The notes below the pieces were generated by a model that saw only the letters and a program-made list of their open reading frames with translations, was not told the origin of the DNA and searched no databases. A program made the translations under genes and the position numbers. Shown piece by piece: positions 22,135 through 33,437 of a DNA stretch of 64,000 bases (within the stretch, counting starts at the first letter, position 1; each line of letters opens with the position of its first letter). Origin of the DNA: Diplodia intermedia. Taxonomy: Eukaryota > Ascomycota > Dothideomycetes > Botryosphaeriales > Botryosphaeriaceae. Location: contig JAKEKT010000005.1 of assembly GCA_021495925.1 (NCBI GenBank), positions 558,001-622,000 of the forward strand, read 5' to 3'.

Positions 22135-22794
22135 GGTCTTTTTTTCTCTCTCCGGATTTTTTTTTTTCCTGCTGTTCCCTTCGTTCTCTTTCTTTTTTTC
22201 CCTGCTGGGATATTCTGTAGAGTCTCGCGCTCTGTTCGTACTTTCCCCTCCTCGTAATGCGCGCTAAAGGGAAAAAAAAAACTGAGAGGTTCGGCGTGTT
22301 ACTTTCGAGTTCCAAGTCATCAGCGGGTGTTGGATTGAAAATTTCAACCGAGGAAAAGCCGGTAGGGCAGCATTTTGTCTCAGTTGCCCCGCCCCCACTT
22401 CGCGCCGCTCGCTCGACGGTGGTCATGGAGCTCCGATCACGCGAGTTTGACACGCGAGCGCCCGCACGCGTCTCGTCATTTGCTGTTGCAAAGGAAATAG
22501 TCTTCTTGATTCAACAACAACCTAGAGCTACCGTTCTGCAAGCCTCCCAGATAATAACGGTCCTTTGCGACCCGCCAGGAAAGAAAATAGAGGTTCAGCA
22601 AGCCAAAAAAAAAAAAAAACCATAGGAAAACTAGGATATCGTGATTGTCGTCAGTAACGTTTGGAATGCGTGCTGAGTGATGTCCGCAGGAAAGCCACAA
22701 GAAACACGTGCAAACGCAACATGACCCAGCATCCAGCAGCGAGAGAAGAAAGGCCGTCAAAAGCCGTCATCTCGTGAGTAATCGTGCCGCAGCG
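22135..22794. other. Intergenic, EMW1 promoter, no supported gene
   Basis: Rich in T and A runs (22141-22200, 22268-22280, 22604-22620). It holds the EMW1 promoter and the 3' UTR of the upstream minus-strand gene. Confidence 0.5.
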
Positions 22795-23863
22795 CTAGTC
22801 CGAGTCGCTCGACGAGCTGCTGCTGCTGCTTCCGCCTCGGCTCCTGGACCTGCTCTTGTGCTTGTGCTTCTTCCCATGACCGTGGCTAGGAGGGTAGAGG
22901 CCGCCAATCGCCGCCGACGAGCCACCATAGTGGGAGCCGCCGTGGTCGCTGCCGTGCTTCTTGTGCTTGGACTTCTTCTTCTTCTTCTTGTCCCTATCAT
23001 CAAATGTCAGCGTCAGCCACTCAAACCATCTTCCGAAATCTGCCTCCAGCAGAGAACATCAAAGAGGGAAAGAAGAAATCGCGTACTTCTCGTGGGAATT
23101 CTCCAACACGTTCGCGCCAATCGCGCCCGCCACCATCCCACCAATCGTCCCGAGCGCACCTCCGCCCATCTTATGTCCCAGGAACGCGCCGCCCGCGCTC
23201 CCCAGAACCGTCGCGCCTAGGCCGCGATCGCCATCCGGTCCCGGCAGAGGCTGGCCCGCAGCGTCGTACTGACGGGCATGCTCGTTGCCGTACACGCCTT
23301 GCTGATGCTGCTGCGGGTACTGCTGCTGACCGTATCCGTACTCGCCGTGGGCGGGAGGAGGAGCACCGCCGTACTGCGCGGGCGGAGGGTAGGGCGAGTG
23401 GCTGCCGCGGTTGTACTCGTCCGTCGGGTACGGGGCCGGGGCGACGGCGTTGTTGTAGCCGGGCGCGGGCGAGTAGCTGCCGCTGTGCGGCGGCGCTTGC
23501 GAGTACTGGTTGCCGCCGTTGTACGGATCGTACTGAGCTTGGGGAGGTGGGGGCGACTGGTACTGGTTGTACTGGTCATGCGGCTGTTGCGGCGGCGGGT
23601 AAGCACCCTGGTAGTTTCGCGCGCGATCTCATGGTTAGCCGCGCGCGCGCCCTCTTTGTTCGCTACAAGACATTTGGGAAGGGAGAATATTTTGCTTGGA
23701 GACACGATTGCGTGAGAGTGCGTGGGGAACTACTCACCTGCTGCGGCGGATACGGGCTGTGACCGCCGTATTGGCCTTGCGGCGGCGGAGCAGCGTTGTA
23801 GCCCTGCTGGCTGTAGCCGTAGTCTTGGTGGCCGGTGCCGCCGTAATAGTCGTGGCTGGACAT
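22795..23863 (-). CDS. Glycine-zipper protein with Tyr/Gln/Pro-rich N-terminus, 281 aa
   Basis: Three exons, complement(22795..22993, 23087..23607, 23738..23863), total 846 nt; donors GTGAGT and GTACGC, acceptors CAG and TAG. The start gives MSSHDYYGGTGHQDYGYSQQ. Residues 1-155 form a prion-like, low-complexity segment of Tyr, Gln, Gly and Pro (QYGGHSPYPPQQ and similar). Around residues 175-213 lies a glycine-zipper domain: GATVLGSAGGAFLGHKMGGG followed by ALGTIGGMVAGAIGANVLEN, with regularly spaced Gly that suits close helix packing, possibly in a membrane. The C-terminal exon is a Lys/His-rich tail (KKKKKKSKHKKHGSDHGGSH) ending in RS and poly-Ser. The zipper domain and tail resemble stress-related fungal glycine-zipper proteins. 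Its role is not known; membrane or lipid association is inferred. Confidence 0.82.
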
Positions 23864-24635
23864 GGTGTCGCGCGTCGATGAGTGAAATGTGGTGTTCGAT
23901 GCAGTTGTTGCGATATGCGCTGCCGAGCTGGGGTACCTTGGTGAGCGCTGCGGGGGAGGGGCTGCGAATGTGCACAAAGCGGTCGGGAGACGGAAGGCAG
24001 CGGGTTTAATAGGAGAGATCTCAGGTAACGTGGAGAGCGGCGGATAGATCCAGGGTCAGCTGCTTACGTGTGGCAGTCATTTGGCGAGCTGAAACGAGGA
24101 AATGACCGCGGCTGATGATGGGCTCCGTCCTGAATACCCGGTTGGGATGCTGTCCAAATGATGTGGCTGGTGCTCTGCACAGCCGCACTGTACGAATGCG
24201 GAAACCGCTGCGCCTTGCCGCCGCATTACCGGCGCTACCAGGAAATAAGCTCACCGACACCGGAACGTAGGTCAAGGCAACAGCGGAACGAGTTACATGG
24301 TACATTCATACAACCAACTACAGTAATACACGTCCTCCCAACAGCACGCTGCTCCCCGTGCGACGGCACAGGGATGAGCGATGCAAGGAAGAGACAACCG
24401 CGCATTCGCGAAGAAGCAACGCTACTCGCAAATACAGGACAACCGCAACAGTAACCTTCCCAAACGAGTGACAAACCTCTCTCAGGTATGCAAAACAGGC
24501 AACGCTTCCCAAGGTGAACAAGAGTGCCAATAGCTCGCTTTAGCCCCATCTTCCGACACGCTTGCTTTCTTTTCCCGGCTTTTTTACCGCTAATTCTCCG
24601 CTCGTTTTCCACATCATCTCATGACTTTCTCACAC
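23864..24635. other. Intergenic, no supported gene
   Basis: Promoter of the glycine-zipper gene and 3' UTR of the GYF gene. No repeat or domain-like frame was recognised. Confidence 0.5.
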
Positions 24636-27600
24636 CTACTTCCGGCTGCCCTTCTTCTTCGCAGCGACAACCTTGAAAGCAAGATCCTCCTTCGCCGCAC
24701 CGCCCTGAGCAGCGTTGGTGCCTGAGCCCTTCTTCGCGACCTCGCTCCAGCCACCAGAGCCGTTGGCAGGGCCGGGGCTGGAAGTGCCCGAGTTCTCGAT
24801 GATACCCTTGTCGGCGAGCTTACGGCGCCGAATGAACTCCTGGGCGAAATGGCGAGAATCAATGGTCTGGGACACGGAGTGGACTGCCTCGGTGACAATG
24901 TCGAGCTCGCTGGGGAAGCTGAGCATGTTGCTAACGAATTCATCGGCTACAGCATGGTATTAGCATCACGTTGCAGAACTTAGATAGATGTCATAAACTT
25001 ACCGTCAGTGCCCTTGATGAGGTCATTCCTAAGCTCGTTTGCAGCCCACTTTTTGAACTCTGCCGTGGCATCGGGAGCGCCGACCATTGGGGCAGCCTGA
25101 GCAGGGGGACGCGTTGGGGCGGCCGGCTTGGGCTTGGCGGCCGAAACGCTTCCAACACTGGCTGTGCGATTACCGGCGGGAGAAGCAGGAGCAGGGGCAG
25201 GGGCAGGCGTCTTGATCTTTCCACTCGCACCCACAGTAGTCCAGGCGCCACCAGGAGCATTTGTCGCGACCGGAGTCTGCTTGCTCGCAAGGTCGGCATA
25301 GCGCTTGCCTCCGCCCACAGCCTGGGACAGGCTGGCAGTAGTGGCGGCAGCACTGGCAGCACTGGCGGCACTGGCAGCCGCAGCCGCCGCGGCCTTCTGC
25401 TTGCGGGCCTCTTCTTCCTTCTGAATCTGCTGCAGTGTCTTCTTGACTGGGCCGGTAGAAGCAGGGGCCTTGACGGCCGTTGCCTTCGACCAAGCAGACG
25501 GCGTGCCAGGCGCGTTGACCGGCGAGGCATTACTAGCCCAAGTGGCACTCGAAGGGAGGCTGGGCTGCGGTTGTGCCTGTTCAGCCAAAGCGAGCAATTC
25601 TCTGCGCTGTTGCTCAGCACGGGCTGCTTGAGCAGCAGCTTCGGCTTCCTCACGCTGCTTGGCCTCTGCCTCTTGAATTTCCTTGAGGGAAGGACCCTTT
25701 GGCGCCTCAACCGTTTCCTTGGCCCAAGGGGCAATGGAAGCACTAGGGGTGTCAACTGAAGGGGTCTGGGAGCGAGAGCGAGTCTCTTGATGCAGTGCGT
25801 CGGCCAGATTTTGCCTCCTTTGGGCAGCTGGCGCCGGGAGAGGGGATCCAGATTGAGGCGGAGGGAAAGGCATCGGCATGGTCGTGTCCACCTTAGCCCA
25901 TGGAGACTGAGGGACCGGAGTTTGCTTGGCAGAAGCAGCCTTGACCTGCTCGGTCAAGGAGAGCGGCTCAGACGGCTTTGGCGGGGTTTCGGTCTCCTTC
26001 GCGGTCTGAGCAGCACTTTGAGCAGGCGTGGATGGTTCTTCCCTCTCATACTCTCTGGGAGAATGCTGATGCTCTTGTTGATCCGCGACATCGGCGGCAG
26101 TCTCAGCAGCGGCCGCGCTTGCTTCTCTGTCGAACTCATCCCGAAGGTCTCTGAACTGCTGAAGACGGTCGGCAGATTGCTGCGCCATTTGGCCTTCATC
26201 GTCCTTGATTTGAGCATCATGATCATTCTGCTCGTGTTGGAGACGAGTTCGGTCGTTCAGCATGTTAGCAACCTGTTGAGCGTGAGTACCATCCTGCTGC
26301 GGAGAGCCGAATGAGCCAGGGGCGGCACCGAAGGGCACTTGGCCAGCTCGGCCAAGGTTCATACGCTCCAACATGGCTGGCAAATCCTCTCTCGAGCTTC
26401 CTAGCCCTTCCACTCCGGCACCGATCGGCGATAGACCAGCGGCCGGGCCGGGGCGAAAGGAATTGTCGAAGAAACCGGCCATCCCAGGCATAGAGGCTTG
26501 GGTAGGTGACGGCTGGTAGCCGCCAGGAGAAGCGATGCTACCAAAGCTAGGCTGGCTGTGCAAGCTGTGGGCACTGGAGTGATGGTTAAGTTGGTGCGGG
26601 TGCATGCCCAACTGCATCTGTTTGACGAGTACCTGCTGTTGGGCGAGATGCTCCTTCTGGCGCGCCATGAGGTATTGCTCCTCCTGCTTACGACGTTCCA
26701 GAGCATTCTGCTGCTCAGCAGTCAAAGTAGTGCCAAAGCTGGGGAAGCTGTTCGGGAACGGGGGCTGGGCGCCGGCGGTAAGCCCAGCATTAGCCCATGC
26801 GTTTCCGGGTTGAGTGGATGGCGGGCCGTGAGGAATGCCAATCTGAGGAACAAGGAAGGGTTCACGAGAATTGCCGATCCGACGAATGAGCTGGGCAAGC
26901 GGCTCATACTCCGGGTCTTCCTCTTTCTTGACTAACAGTTCTGGGGAGAAAAAGCCAGCCTTGAACCAATCGTGCATCTCAAGACCAGTCCAGGGACCTT
27001 GAGCCTTACCCGACGGGTCACGGTAAACCCACCTCATACGGTCAGGCATGACCATAGTACGCTGCTGGGCCGCGGGAGGCTGGTTGGACGCAGAGCTGCT
27101 GACAGTTTGAGGTTGGCCGAGAATAGCCTGGGAGACGTGTCCGAGGGGTCCTTGTTGGGTCGTGGCAAGAGTAGGCGTTTGTGCGGCAGCGGTGCTAGTG
27201 GATGCGAATTGGCCCAGGCCTTCCATGGGATTTCCATCGGCGTTGCGAAGGCTGTTGGCCAGCAGCTCATCAAAGACACCGCGGCCGCCTCGGAAGGGGC
27301 TGTCAGTCTCTCTGTGAGGCCCAGCACTACTGCCAAAGGCGTTCCTAGCAAACGAACCGGGCTGACGGTCTCCCTCGGCAGAACCATCATCTCCACCACC
27401 AAACCTGTTCTGCTCGCTAGAGCGCATCTGCTCCTGCATGGCAGTTGGGAAGAGCGACCCAAGCTTGCTGCCACGGCCGATCGAACCAGTACCCGCTAGT
27501 CCGGCGCCAAAGCCACCGCCATACAGGCTGTTCGGGCCAAGTCCCGCAAGGCTGGGGGAGTGCATCTCGCCGACGGATCCGAAAGCATTGTCGCCAAAAG

Positions 27601-29673
27601 GTGGATTGAAACGCTCACGGCTCGGAGTGCCAACCGCAGCTTGAGATGGGGTCCAAGCTGAGGAACCTCCCAGCCCCGGCAATCCGCCGAGGCCTCCAAG
27701 AGAAGGAAAAGGCCTGTTCGGTCCAACACTCGAGGTCTGGCTACGGTCACTGGCAGCGGCCTCGTAGGCGGAAGAGACGCGGCCAATGTTGCCAATGCCA
27801 CCAAAGGACGCCATGCCAGAAGCAGCAGCAGGATCATTCATGTAACCACCCAGCCCTGGGAGCGTCGCATTGTGGATGTCAGAACCGTCCGTATCAATCT
27901 CCTCAGATTCGTGCTTCTCATGCTGAGGGCTTTGGTACGGGTTTGTGTCAGTGGGGCTCATTGGCTCGTTTCCATGGATGCCTTGGTGTTGAGGAGTATG
28001 ATGGAAGGCATCACGACTCTGAAGGAAACTGCTGAATCCCGTGTTATCCGTCGTCATGCCGAAGGCAGAAAAACCACCCTCATCCCGGGAGTCCTGCCTC
28101 TGCGGCGTACCAAAGCCGGGCATCTGGCGACGTGGAGGGCTATCTTGACCACCGCCAAGAGCGGCACTGCCTGAGCGCATGGTATCATCGACGTATGGAT
28201 CGGTATCATTGCTCATGGGACGGTTTGCACGAGATTCCATCCATGAAGGAGTCTGTCTGCCCGGATCGTTCTCAGGGACCTTCCCAAGACTGTTCATGGA
28301 CGCCCTCTCCCTCAACGTCTTCTGCATGTCCTCTGAACTGTCCTTGTTCATCAAACCCTTGAAACGACTCTCACCACGCAAAGCTGCCAGTCCAGGTCTT
28401 TTCTCAGTTGGAGTGGAAGCTTGTCCAGTGTTCGTGGCAAGCGAAAAGTTGCCGAAGCTGCCCATGGGTGAAAATCCAGCGCTCTGTGGTCCGGCGCTCC
28501 ACGGGGAAGACGGGCCAGAAAGACCAGCGCTGAAAGGGCCAGTGGCGCTCCGCTTCAAGCCGAAGGGAGGGTTTCCCACATCGCCTTGAGCCTTGTCTTT
28601 ATCACGCTCCTCTGGCCCACTGCCCGGACCCGCGCCGGGCTCTTTGTAGTCGGTGCGTCGACGCAGAAGTGCGGGCGGGGGGACAGCAGCGTTAGATTCT
28701 TGGGAGAACCTGCTGGTGGCCGGTGAACCCGCGGAGGGGAAAGGATACGCCTCTGCTGTATCGCGTCGGCGCGTGCCTGGGCGGTTGGTTGTTGGGGAGG
28801 ATAATCCGTAGTTACCTGGCCCATTGGCGTGCGAGACGGAGGTTTTACGGCCCAGACCATCCTTCACGACATTATCCTTGTTCGCGTTTTGGTTGGGTAA
28901 TTTGAGCGGCGAGTTGACGGACGAGATGAAGTGCTGTGGACACGTTAGCTAGCTGGCGACGGGTTTGGGGATGGATCCCCTTCAGAAAAGAAAACGAATA
29001 AGAGTGATCCAGAACAGGTGTGCACCGAGGCATTGAGAAACCCAATACACGCGACTGCAAGGGACGATGCCAGCGGAAAGCTTACCTCCTTCTCCTCCTC
29101 CGTCATGTCCGTCAGAGCTAGCGGCTGCATTGTCCCCTCTCGATCCCAGCAAACGTCAGGTCCAGGCGGGTTCTCCTTGCCGTGCTCGTGACTCCTGCCC
29201 CATGCGCCTCCAGACATGCCGTTCAAAGACTGCGGCTCCCAGCCTCCCGCATACAGTCCGTCGAGGCCGTCGGTAGAGTCTAGCGGTACCTGGCGGAACA
29301 ATGACAGAAGCGAATCCTTGGGGTATCGGATTTCAGCAGCAGCGGTGCCGTTGCGGTGCGGGGGAACGTAGACGCCGGGGCTTGACGCGTTGGTGCTGGC
29401 GGCGTTGGAGAGAGTGGTGGCGTGCGAAGGACGGCGGAACGTCTGCGTTGCGCCGTTTGCGCGGCGGGCCCTGGGCACGTCAGCGGCGCGGTTCCCAGCG
29501 ACAGAGAGGGCGGAGACGGCAGCGGCGGGGATTGGAGGCGCGGTGGGCGGGCAGATGTCGCGTGGCGGGCAGAGGGGCGGGTGTACTGACCATTCGCCGG
29601 TGGAATCGTTACGCGTCGCGTTGGCGGTGGAATTGCTGCCCGCGGCAGCGGATGCGAATGTGGAGGGAGCCAT
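24636..29673 (-). CDS. GYF-domain protein (Smy2/GIGYF-like), 1609 aa
   Basis: Three exons, complement(24636..24946, 25003..28933, 29086..29673), total 4830 nt. The start gives MAPSTFASAAAGSNS. The N-terminal exon includes VYVPPHRNG and a conserved run ending ALTDMTEEEKE; splicing continues into HFISSVNSPLKLPNQN. A GYF domain sits at about residues 825-890: MRWVYRDPSGKAQGPWTGLE followed by MHDWFKAGFFSPELLVKK, with the GPW and W-F-GFF residues that form the proline-binding site. Such domains bind PPG-phi motifs and act in mRNA translation control and decay. The rest is low-complexity: Gly/Ser/Pro-rich, a Gln/Arg coiled region (QNALERRKQEEQYLMARQKE), and Ala/Gln/Glu-rich helices (EAEAKQREEAEAAAQAARAE). 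The last exon has FPSELDIVTEAVHSVSQTID and ends in a Lys-rich tail. The family role in post-transcriptional regulation is known; partners here are inferred. Confidence 0.9.
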
Positions 29674-30813
29674 TTGGATAGCGGTCGTGGTGTGGTGGGC
29701 GGGGCGTGGGCGCGTGGTGGTGTGTGGTGGATGGAAGGACCGTGTCCCTGTGAGAATTGTGCGGTGCGGCGGCGGCGATCCTGGACAGCAGACGGGCTAG
29801 CGCGCTGGGGCGAGGAACGTCGGGATGCAAGGTGGCGGGCGAACGCTGGAGTCGCAGGCAAAGACGGGGCGCGTTTGCTTCGAGAGCTGTTTAGGCTGGG
29901 AGCGGGCTTGAGGACAGGCGTGCTGTAGCTAGCTGCAACCAGCGCAGTTGATCCTCGACGAATTCTACTGACGCTGCTCTCACGTGCGCCAAGCCGCTAC
30001 AGAGGCAGGCCCGCACCCAACGCTGTGCCCGCCGCACCTACGGATTAGTGCTAAGCTCTCCTCAGGTCAGGGGCGCTGCAGCCTCGCTGGTGGCGCTCGC
30101 GACCCCGGGGATCGCTGCGCCCGCCCAGATGCGAGACGAGCGGCGACCGCTGTGCGCCGGCGCCCGCAGGCCCTGTCCGCGGCGCAGAGAGGCGGCCGAG
30201 TGGGTGTGTGACATCACAAACCCGCGGCCGCGCTCGCTACCGCCGCAACACCATCTTCATTTCATGACAACAGTGCGCCCAATGTCCCTCGCGCGCCTCT
30301 CCTCCTCGGCGCCACCCCGCTGTTCTTGCCGATCTCAAACATGCCTCGGGCTGCAATGTAGAAGCCAAGTCCAGTCGCCTGCCTGCACACCGAAGCATCG
30401 AAACATGTCGAGAGAGTTAAAAGGCTCGTCCCTGAAAGCTGTTGGGCGCGTGTCCACGTAGGGACTCATCCACTAATGATGTGCATGGTACGCTAAACCC
30501 TCGCCATGATCCCGTTGAATCCTTATTGTACCTATTCAACGTCTCTTTCGCTACACTTCGTTCTCGCCCTTGGCTTGCCCCTTTTGATTTTCGGTTCGCA
30601 ACTTTAACAGCTGGCCCTCTCTTAGTGGTCAGTATCCTGGCGCACGTGGAGCTTCCACAGCCGCTCCATGTTCCAATATTATACATATACTCTTTCGGCG
30701 AAGCGCGTTGGTTTCCTTGGTTCAACACCAGGCCATCCACGGCTCTATTTTCTCATGCGTTCTGCCATCATCACCCTCGAACCTCATCACCATCCTGGGA
30801 AACTCCAGTCGCG
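29674..30813. other. Intergenic, 1.1 kb, no supported gene
   Basis: GYF-gene promoter and the upstream region of the F-box pseudogene. GC-rich to about 30.3 kb, then lower. No recognisable gene or repeat. Confidence 0.5.
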
Positions 30814-31828
30814 ATGATCAGAAAACTTACGAGCACAGCACCAGTAGCCAGTCAGCCATGCTACCACCCGATACTACCTCCGGAGATATGGGACATCTTT
30901 TCTCTGATGTGGAGAAGAGTGAGCTCCGCCATCTCCGCCTCCTCTGCTTTTCATTTTCCGAACTTGGCGCCCGCCGTTTATTCGAGACACTCTCATTCAC
31001 CATGAGCTTCGAAGGCCTCCAGAGAGTCATCAATGGAGATTTGAAGACCTTGGGCTGTGACCATAGATCCATGGAGAGTTCTTGAAGGCGATGCTCAAGC
31101 TCGTAGACCTGCAGAAATTGGATATCGTAACGAGAAAGCACAATTGGAAGGTCTTTTCCTGACCAAATGGCGCCGCTTCCGGTGCACAACTTGGCTCTCG
31201 CAGGAGATGGCGGATGACATTGAGCAACCGAGACGGGGCTTTCTGGGGCCCGGAGAGCCTGGAGACGCTGTGGAGCCGTGCAATGGCCGAAGCTCCGCTC
31301 ACTCGGACTCACCCTCTCGACTTCGGAGGCCTCCTCGGTCCGCTTAAGCGTATCAGCCCGATACTGCGCCGCCTTGTCCTAATTGACTGCTTCCTCATTG
31401 GGTACTGGAGCAGCCTGATACTGCAGTTGCCAAAGGTTTTGTCGCTGCAGTCCGTCATGTTGTGGAACCTTTCACAGTACCTCAACGACCCTAAGGCGCT
31501 GTGTAAGGAGGCCGGAGAGAACTTGGTGGAACAAGCGCTTTCTCTGGTTCCATATGATTACCATGATCTTCTCGAAAAGGTCCGAGGACAAACAAAGGGG
31601 GACTCTGTCAATATTCGGAAACTTATGAAGCCATCGAAGGCCGAGTACTCGGAATTGAACTTCAGTCTGCTGGATTTGTTTCATAAGCAGATTCTCGCCT
31701 TCATCTTGAAGTATACGGATGAAAAGCAGCTTTTTTGCCCGTGGGAGACCTATGTTCAGCTTTGTAAAAATGACCTCGTTGCGGGCCGGTCGTTGTTGGC
31801 AGCCGCCAGAGAACGAACGCCGCTTTGA
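30814..31828 (+). pseudogene. F-box protein pseudogene (two frameshifts, one stop)
   Basis: The first frame, from ATG 30814, gives MIRKLTSTAPVASQP and an F-box start LPPEIWDIFSL. The match then continues in another frame as DVEKSELRHLRLLCFSFSEL and GARRLFETLSF, so about one base is missing near 30905-30915. There is no room for an intron. A second shift near 31075-31083 leads into FLKAMLKLVDLQKLDIV, and that frame carries a TGA at 31160-31162 before running open to 31828 (GAFWGPESLETLW, RISPILRRLVLIDCF). Read together, the pieces make one F-box protein with a Leu-rich C-terminal region. F-box proteins link substrates to SCF ubiquitin ligases; this copy should be dead unless the assembly is wrong here. 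Confidence 0.7.
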
Positions 31829-32289
31829 ATGATTGCCAAATTGAGATACAGTGGTATAGGCTTGCTTAGAACTCGTTCTATTGAAGTGCTGTTTTGGATT
31901 CCTTCAGAGTAGTCAGCAAGGATACGTTTTCGTATATTTCGGTAGTTCCATGCCTAAAGAACCACCGTGAAAGTCATTTCTTTTGTCACCCGCTGTGTCA
32001 TCGGTTACTGTCGTTATATGTGCTGTAGAAGCAAATTTACAGACGTAGTCATGAGTTGCTTGCTCTCACTTCTCAGGTGTTCTGGTAGGTGGTGTCCTTG
32101 TCAAGCGCGCCTCGAGATGGTGTCCGTAAGTGACAATACTGATCGTGGCTTGCGTTCGTAGGTGGTCGAAGGTAATGTCGCTTGGCGACAATCCGCTTCG
32201 TCCTCACTGTCGCTCAGTGAAGTCCAGCCGACGCTGTGGAAGTGAGTCGCGAGGATGAAGAAGGATGGACATTGAAAGGTGGTAGATGC
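31829..32289. other. Degraded intergenic sequence
   Basis: No gene. It contains at about 31974-31990 the motif TTTCTTTTGTC followed by ACCCGC, which recurs at 51774-51792 and, inverted, at 51589-51605. Confidence 0.45.
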
Positions 32290-32743
32290 TAGAAGTGTAA
32301 GAAGGACTCCGTGGTAAGAACCCGTGGTAAGGTGATATTGCAAGTTTGGATCCCCTCCTGTGACCGAATTTTCGCAAATGGCAGGCTTGACTGTCTCGAA
32401 CGCCTGCTAAGACTTTCTTCTTCTTTTTTCCCTTCTCCTTGGTGGTGTAGTACTTGTAAGCCAGCGCCTTCTTCAGTACGGCCGACAAGCCCGATCGGCC
32501 AAATATCATCATACGCGGAAAAGGGAGCTGATACACGAATGCGCTCAATGTCCTCTCGTCCGTGGGTACTGGCCATTCCCGGATGACCTTCATCTTGTCT
32601 ACGGAAGGCTGCAGCCTTTGAGGGCCACGCTCGAAGCCGAGCACATCGATCGTGTCTGCGAAGAAGACCGACTTCTTTTGGTTCAGCGTTAATTTGGCCC
32701 ACGAGAAGTCGGTCTTCTTCACAGACACGATCGATGTGCTCAC
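32290..32743 (-). mobile_element. Ty3/gypsy reverse-transcriptase relic
   Basis: On the minus strand the frame reads KLTLNQKKSVFFADTIDVLG, then KMKVIREWPVPTDERTLSAF. This is the pattern of the Ty3/gypsy RT palm/thumb region (LNxxKCxFF...FLG...I..WPVP...LRSFLG). About 50-90 residues are recognisable; the sequence then decays into Lys-rich and unrelated frames. No LTRs, RNase H or integrase are visible, so this is an old fragment. Its 5' end lies in the inverted repeat at 32639-32741. Confidence 0.72.
32639..32741. repeat. Snap-back inverted repeat, 38-bp arms
   Basis: Arms 32639-32676 and 32704-32741 pair over 38 nt with one mismatch (a C/T difference) across a 27-nt spacer. The left arm belongs to the RT relic, encoding KKSVFFADTIDVL on the minus strand. 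The right arm is its inverted copy, so part of the relic has been duplicated head to head. Confidence 0.88.
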
Positions 32744-33437
32744 TCAGGCCGAATCACCGACTCACGTCAAGGCCAGTCGTACCGTCCATCATGGGCAGCA
32801 AACCCGCAGGCCCGCCGCCGCCCAAGAAGGGGCCCGCGAAACCATCGAAACCCTCTAATTCGAAAATCCTCTAATGCGAAAGCCTCTGATGCGAAAACCT
32901 CCAATAGCTTAATGTCTAAGGTTACATACGGTATGTGTCAATATAAGCTTCATGCCTTCCTAAGTGGGGAGTCGAAGAAATTGTCTAAAAATAATTGTAG
33001 GGGTTTCAGGCTCTCCTACATGGGGAGTCGAAGCAAGTTGCCGGACGCAAACTTGAGTTTAAACTATACATATCTGTCCAGACAGAGGATTCAACCCCCC
33101 AACTAAGTAGAATATCAACGGAGTCCGGCACGTGAGCGCGGGCACCTGCGTTGCCGGCACAACAGTCCCTAGCCACGGCTTATAAAACTTCAACTCCAAA
33201 CCCTCTTCCACTCCTCCTTCACCAAACTCGATCGTCCACCCCACAAAGTCGCCTGTTCGTAAGTCCCACCACCCAAACAGCACGCCACCTTTCCGATTGA
33301 ATCTACCATTTCTGGTCACTTCAATGCATTTAGCCTCGCATTCAAGGTATTTTTGCGCTGAACTCTGCCCCAGATATCCAGACACCCTCAACACAGCGCT
33401 TTGGACCAAGTCTGCAACATCTCCGTCAAAAAAAGCC
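32744..33437. other. Degraded repeat-rich spacer
   Basis: No gene. Short direct repeats are visible: variants of CTCTAATGCGAAA at 32868-32910, and TGGGGAGTCGAAG at 32965-32977 and 33021-33033. From about 33170 the sequence becomes CA/CT-rich and TATAAAACTT occurs at 33181, a possible promoter for the gene at 33438. Confidence 0.45.

Noticed and set aside
19075..22257. Long frames on the plus strand opposite EMW1
   Set aside because: Shadows of a GC-rich coding strand; the minus-strand frame has TPR repeats and the plus-strand frames do not.
30512..30542. GTTGAAT ... ATTCAAC inverted pair, possible fifth hairpin
   Set aside because: Only seven bases pair and the rest of the family arm sequence is absent.
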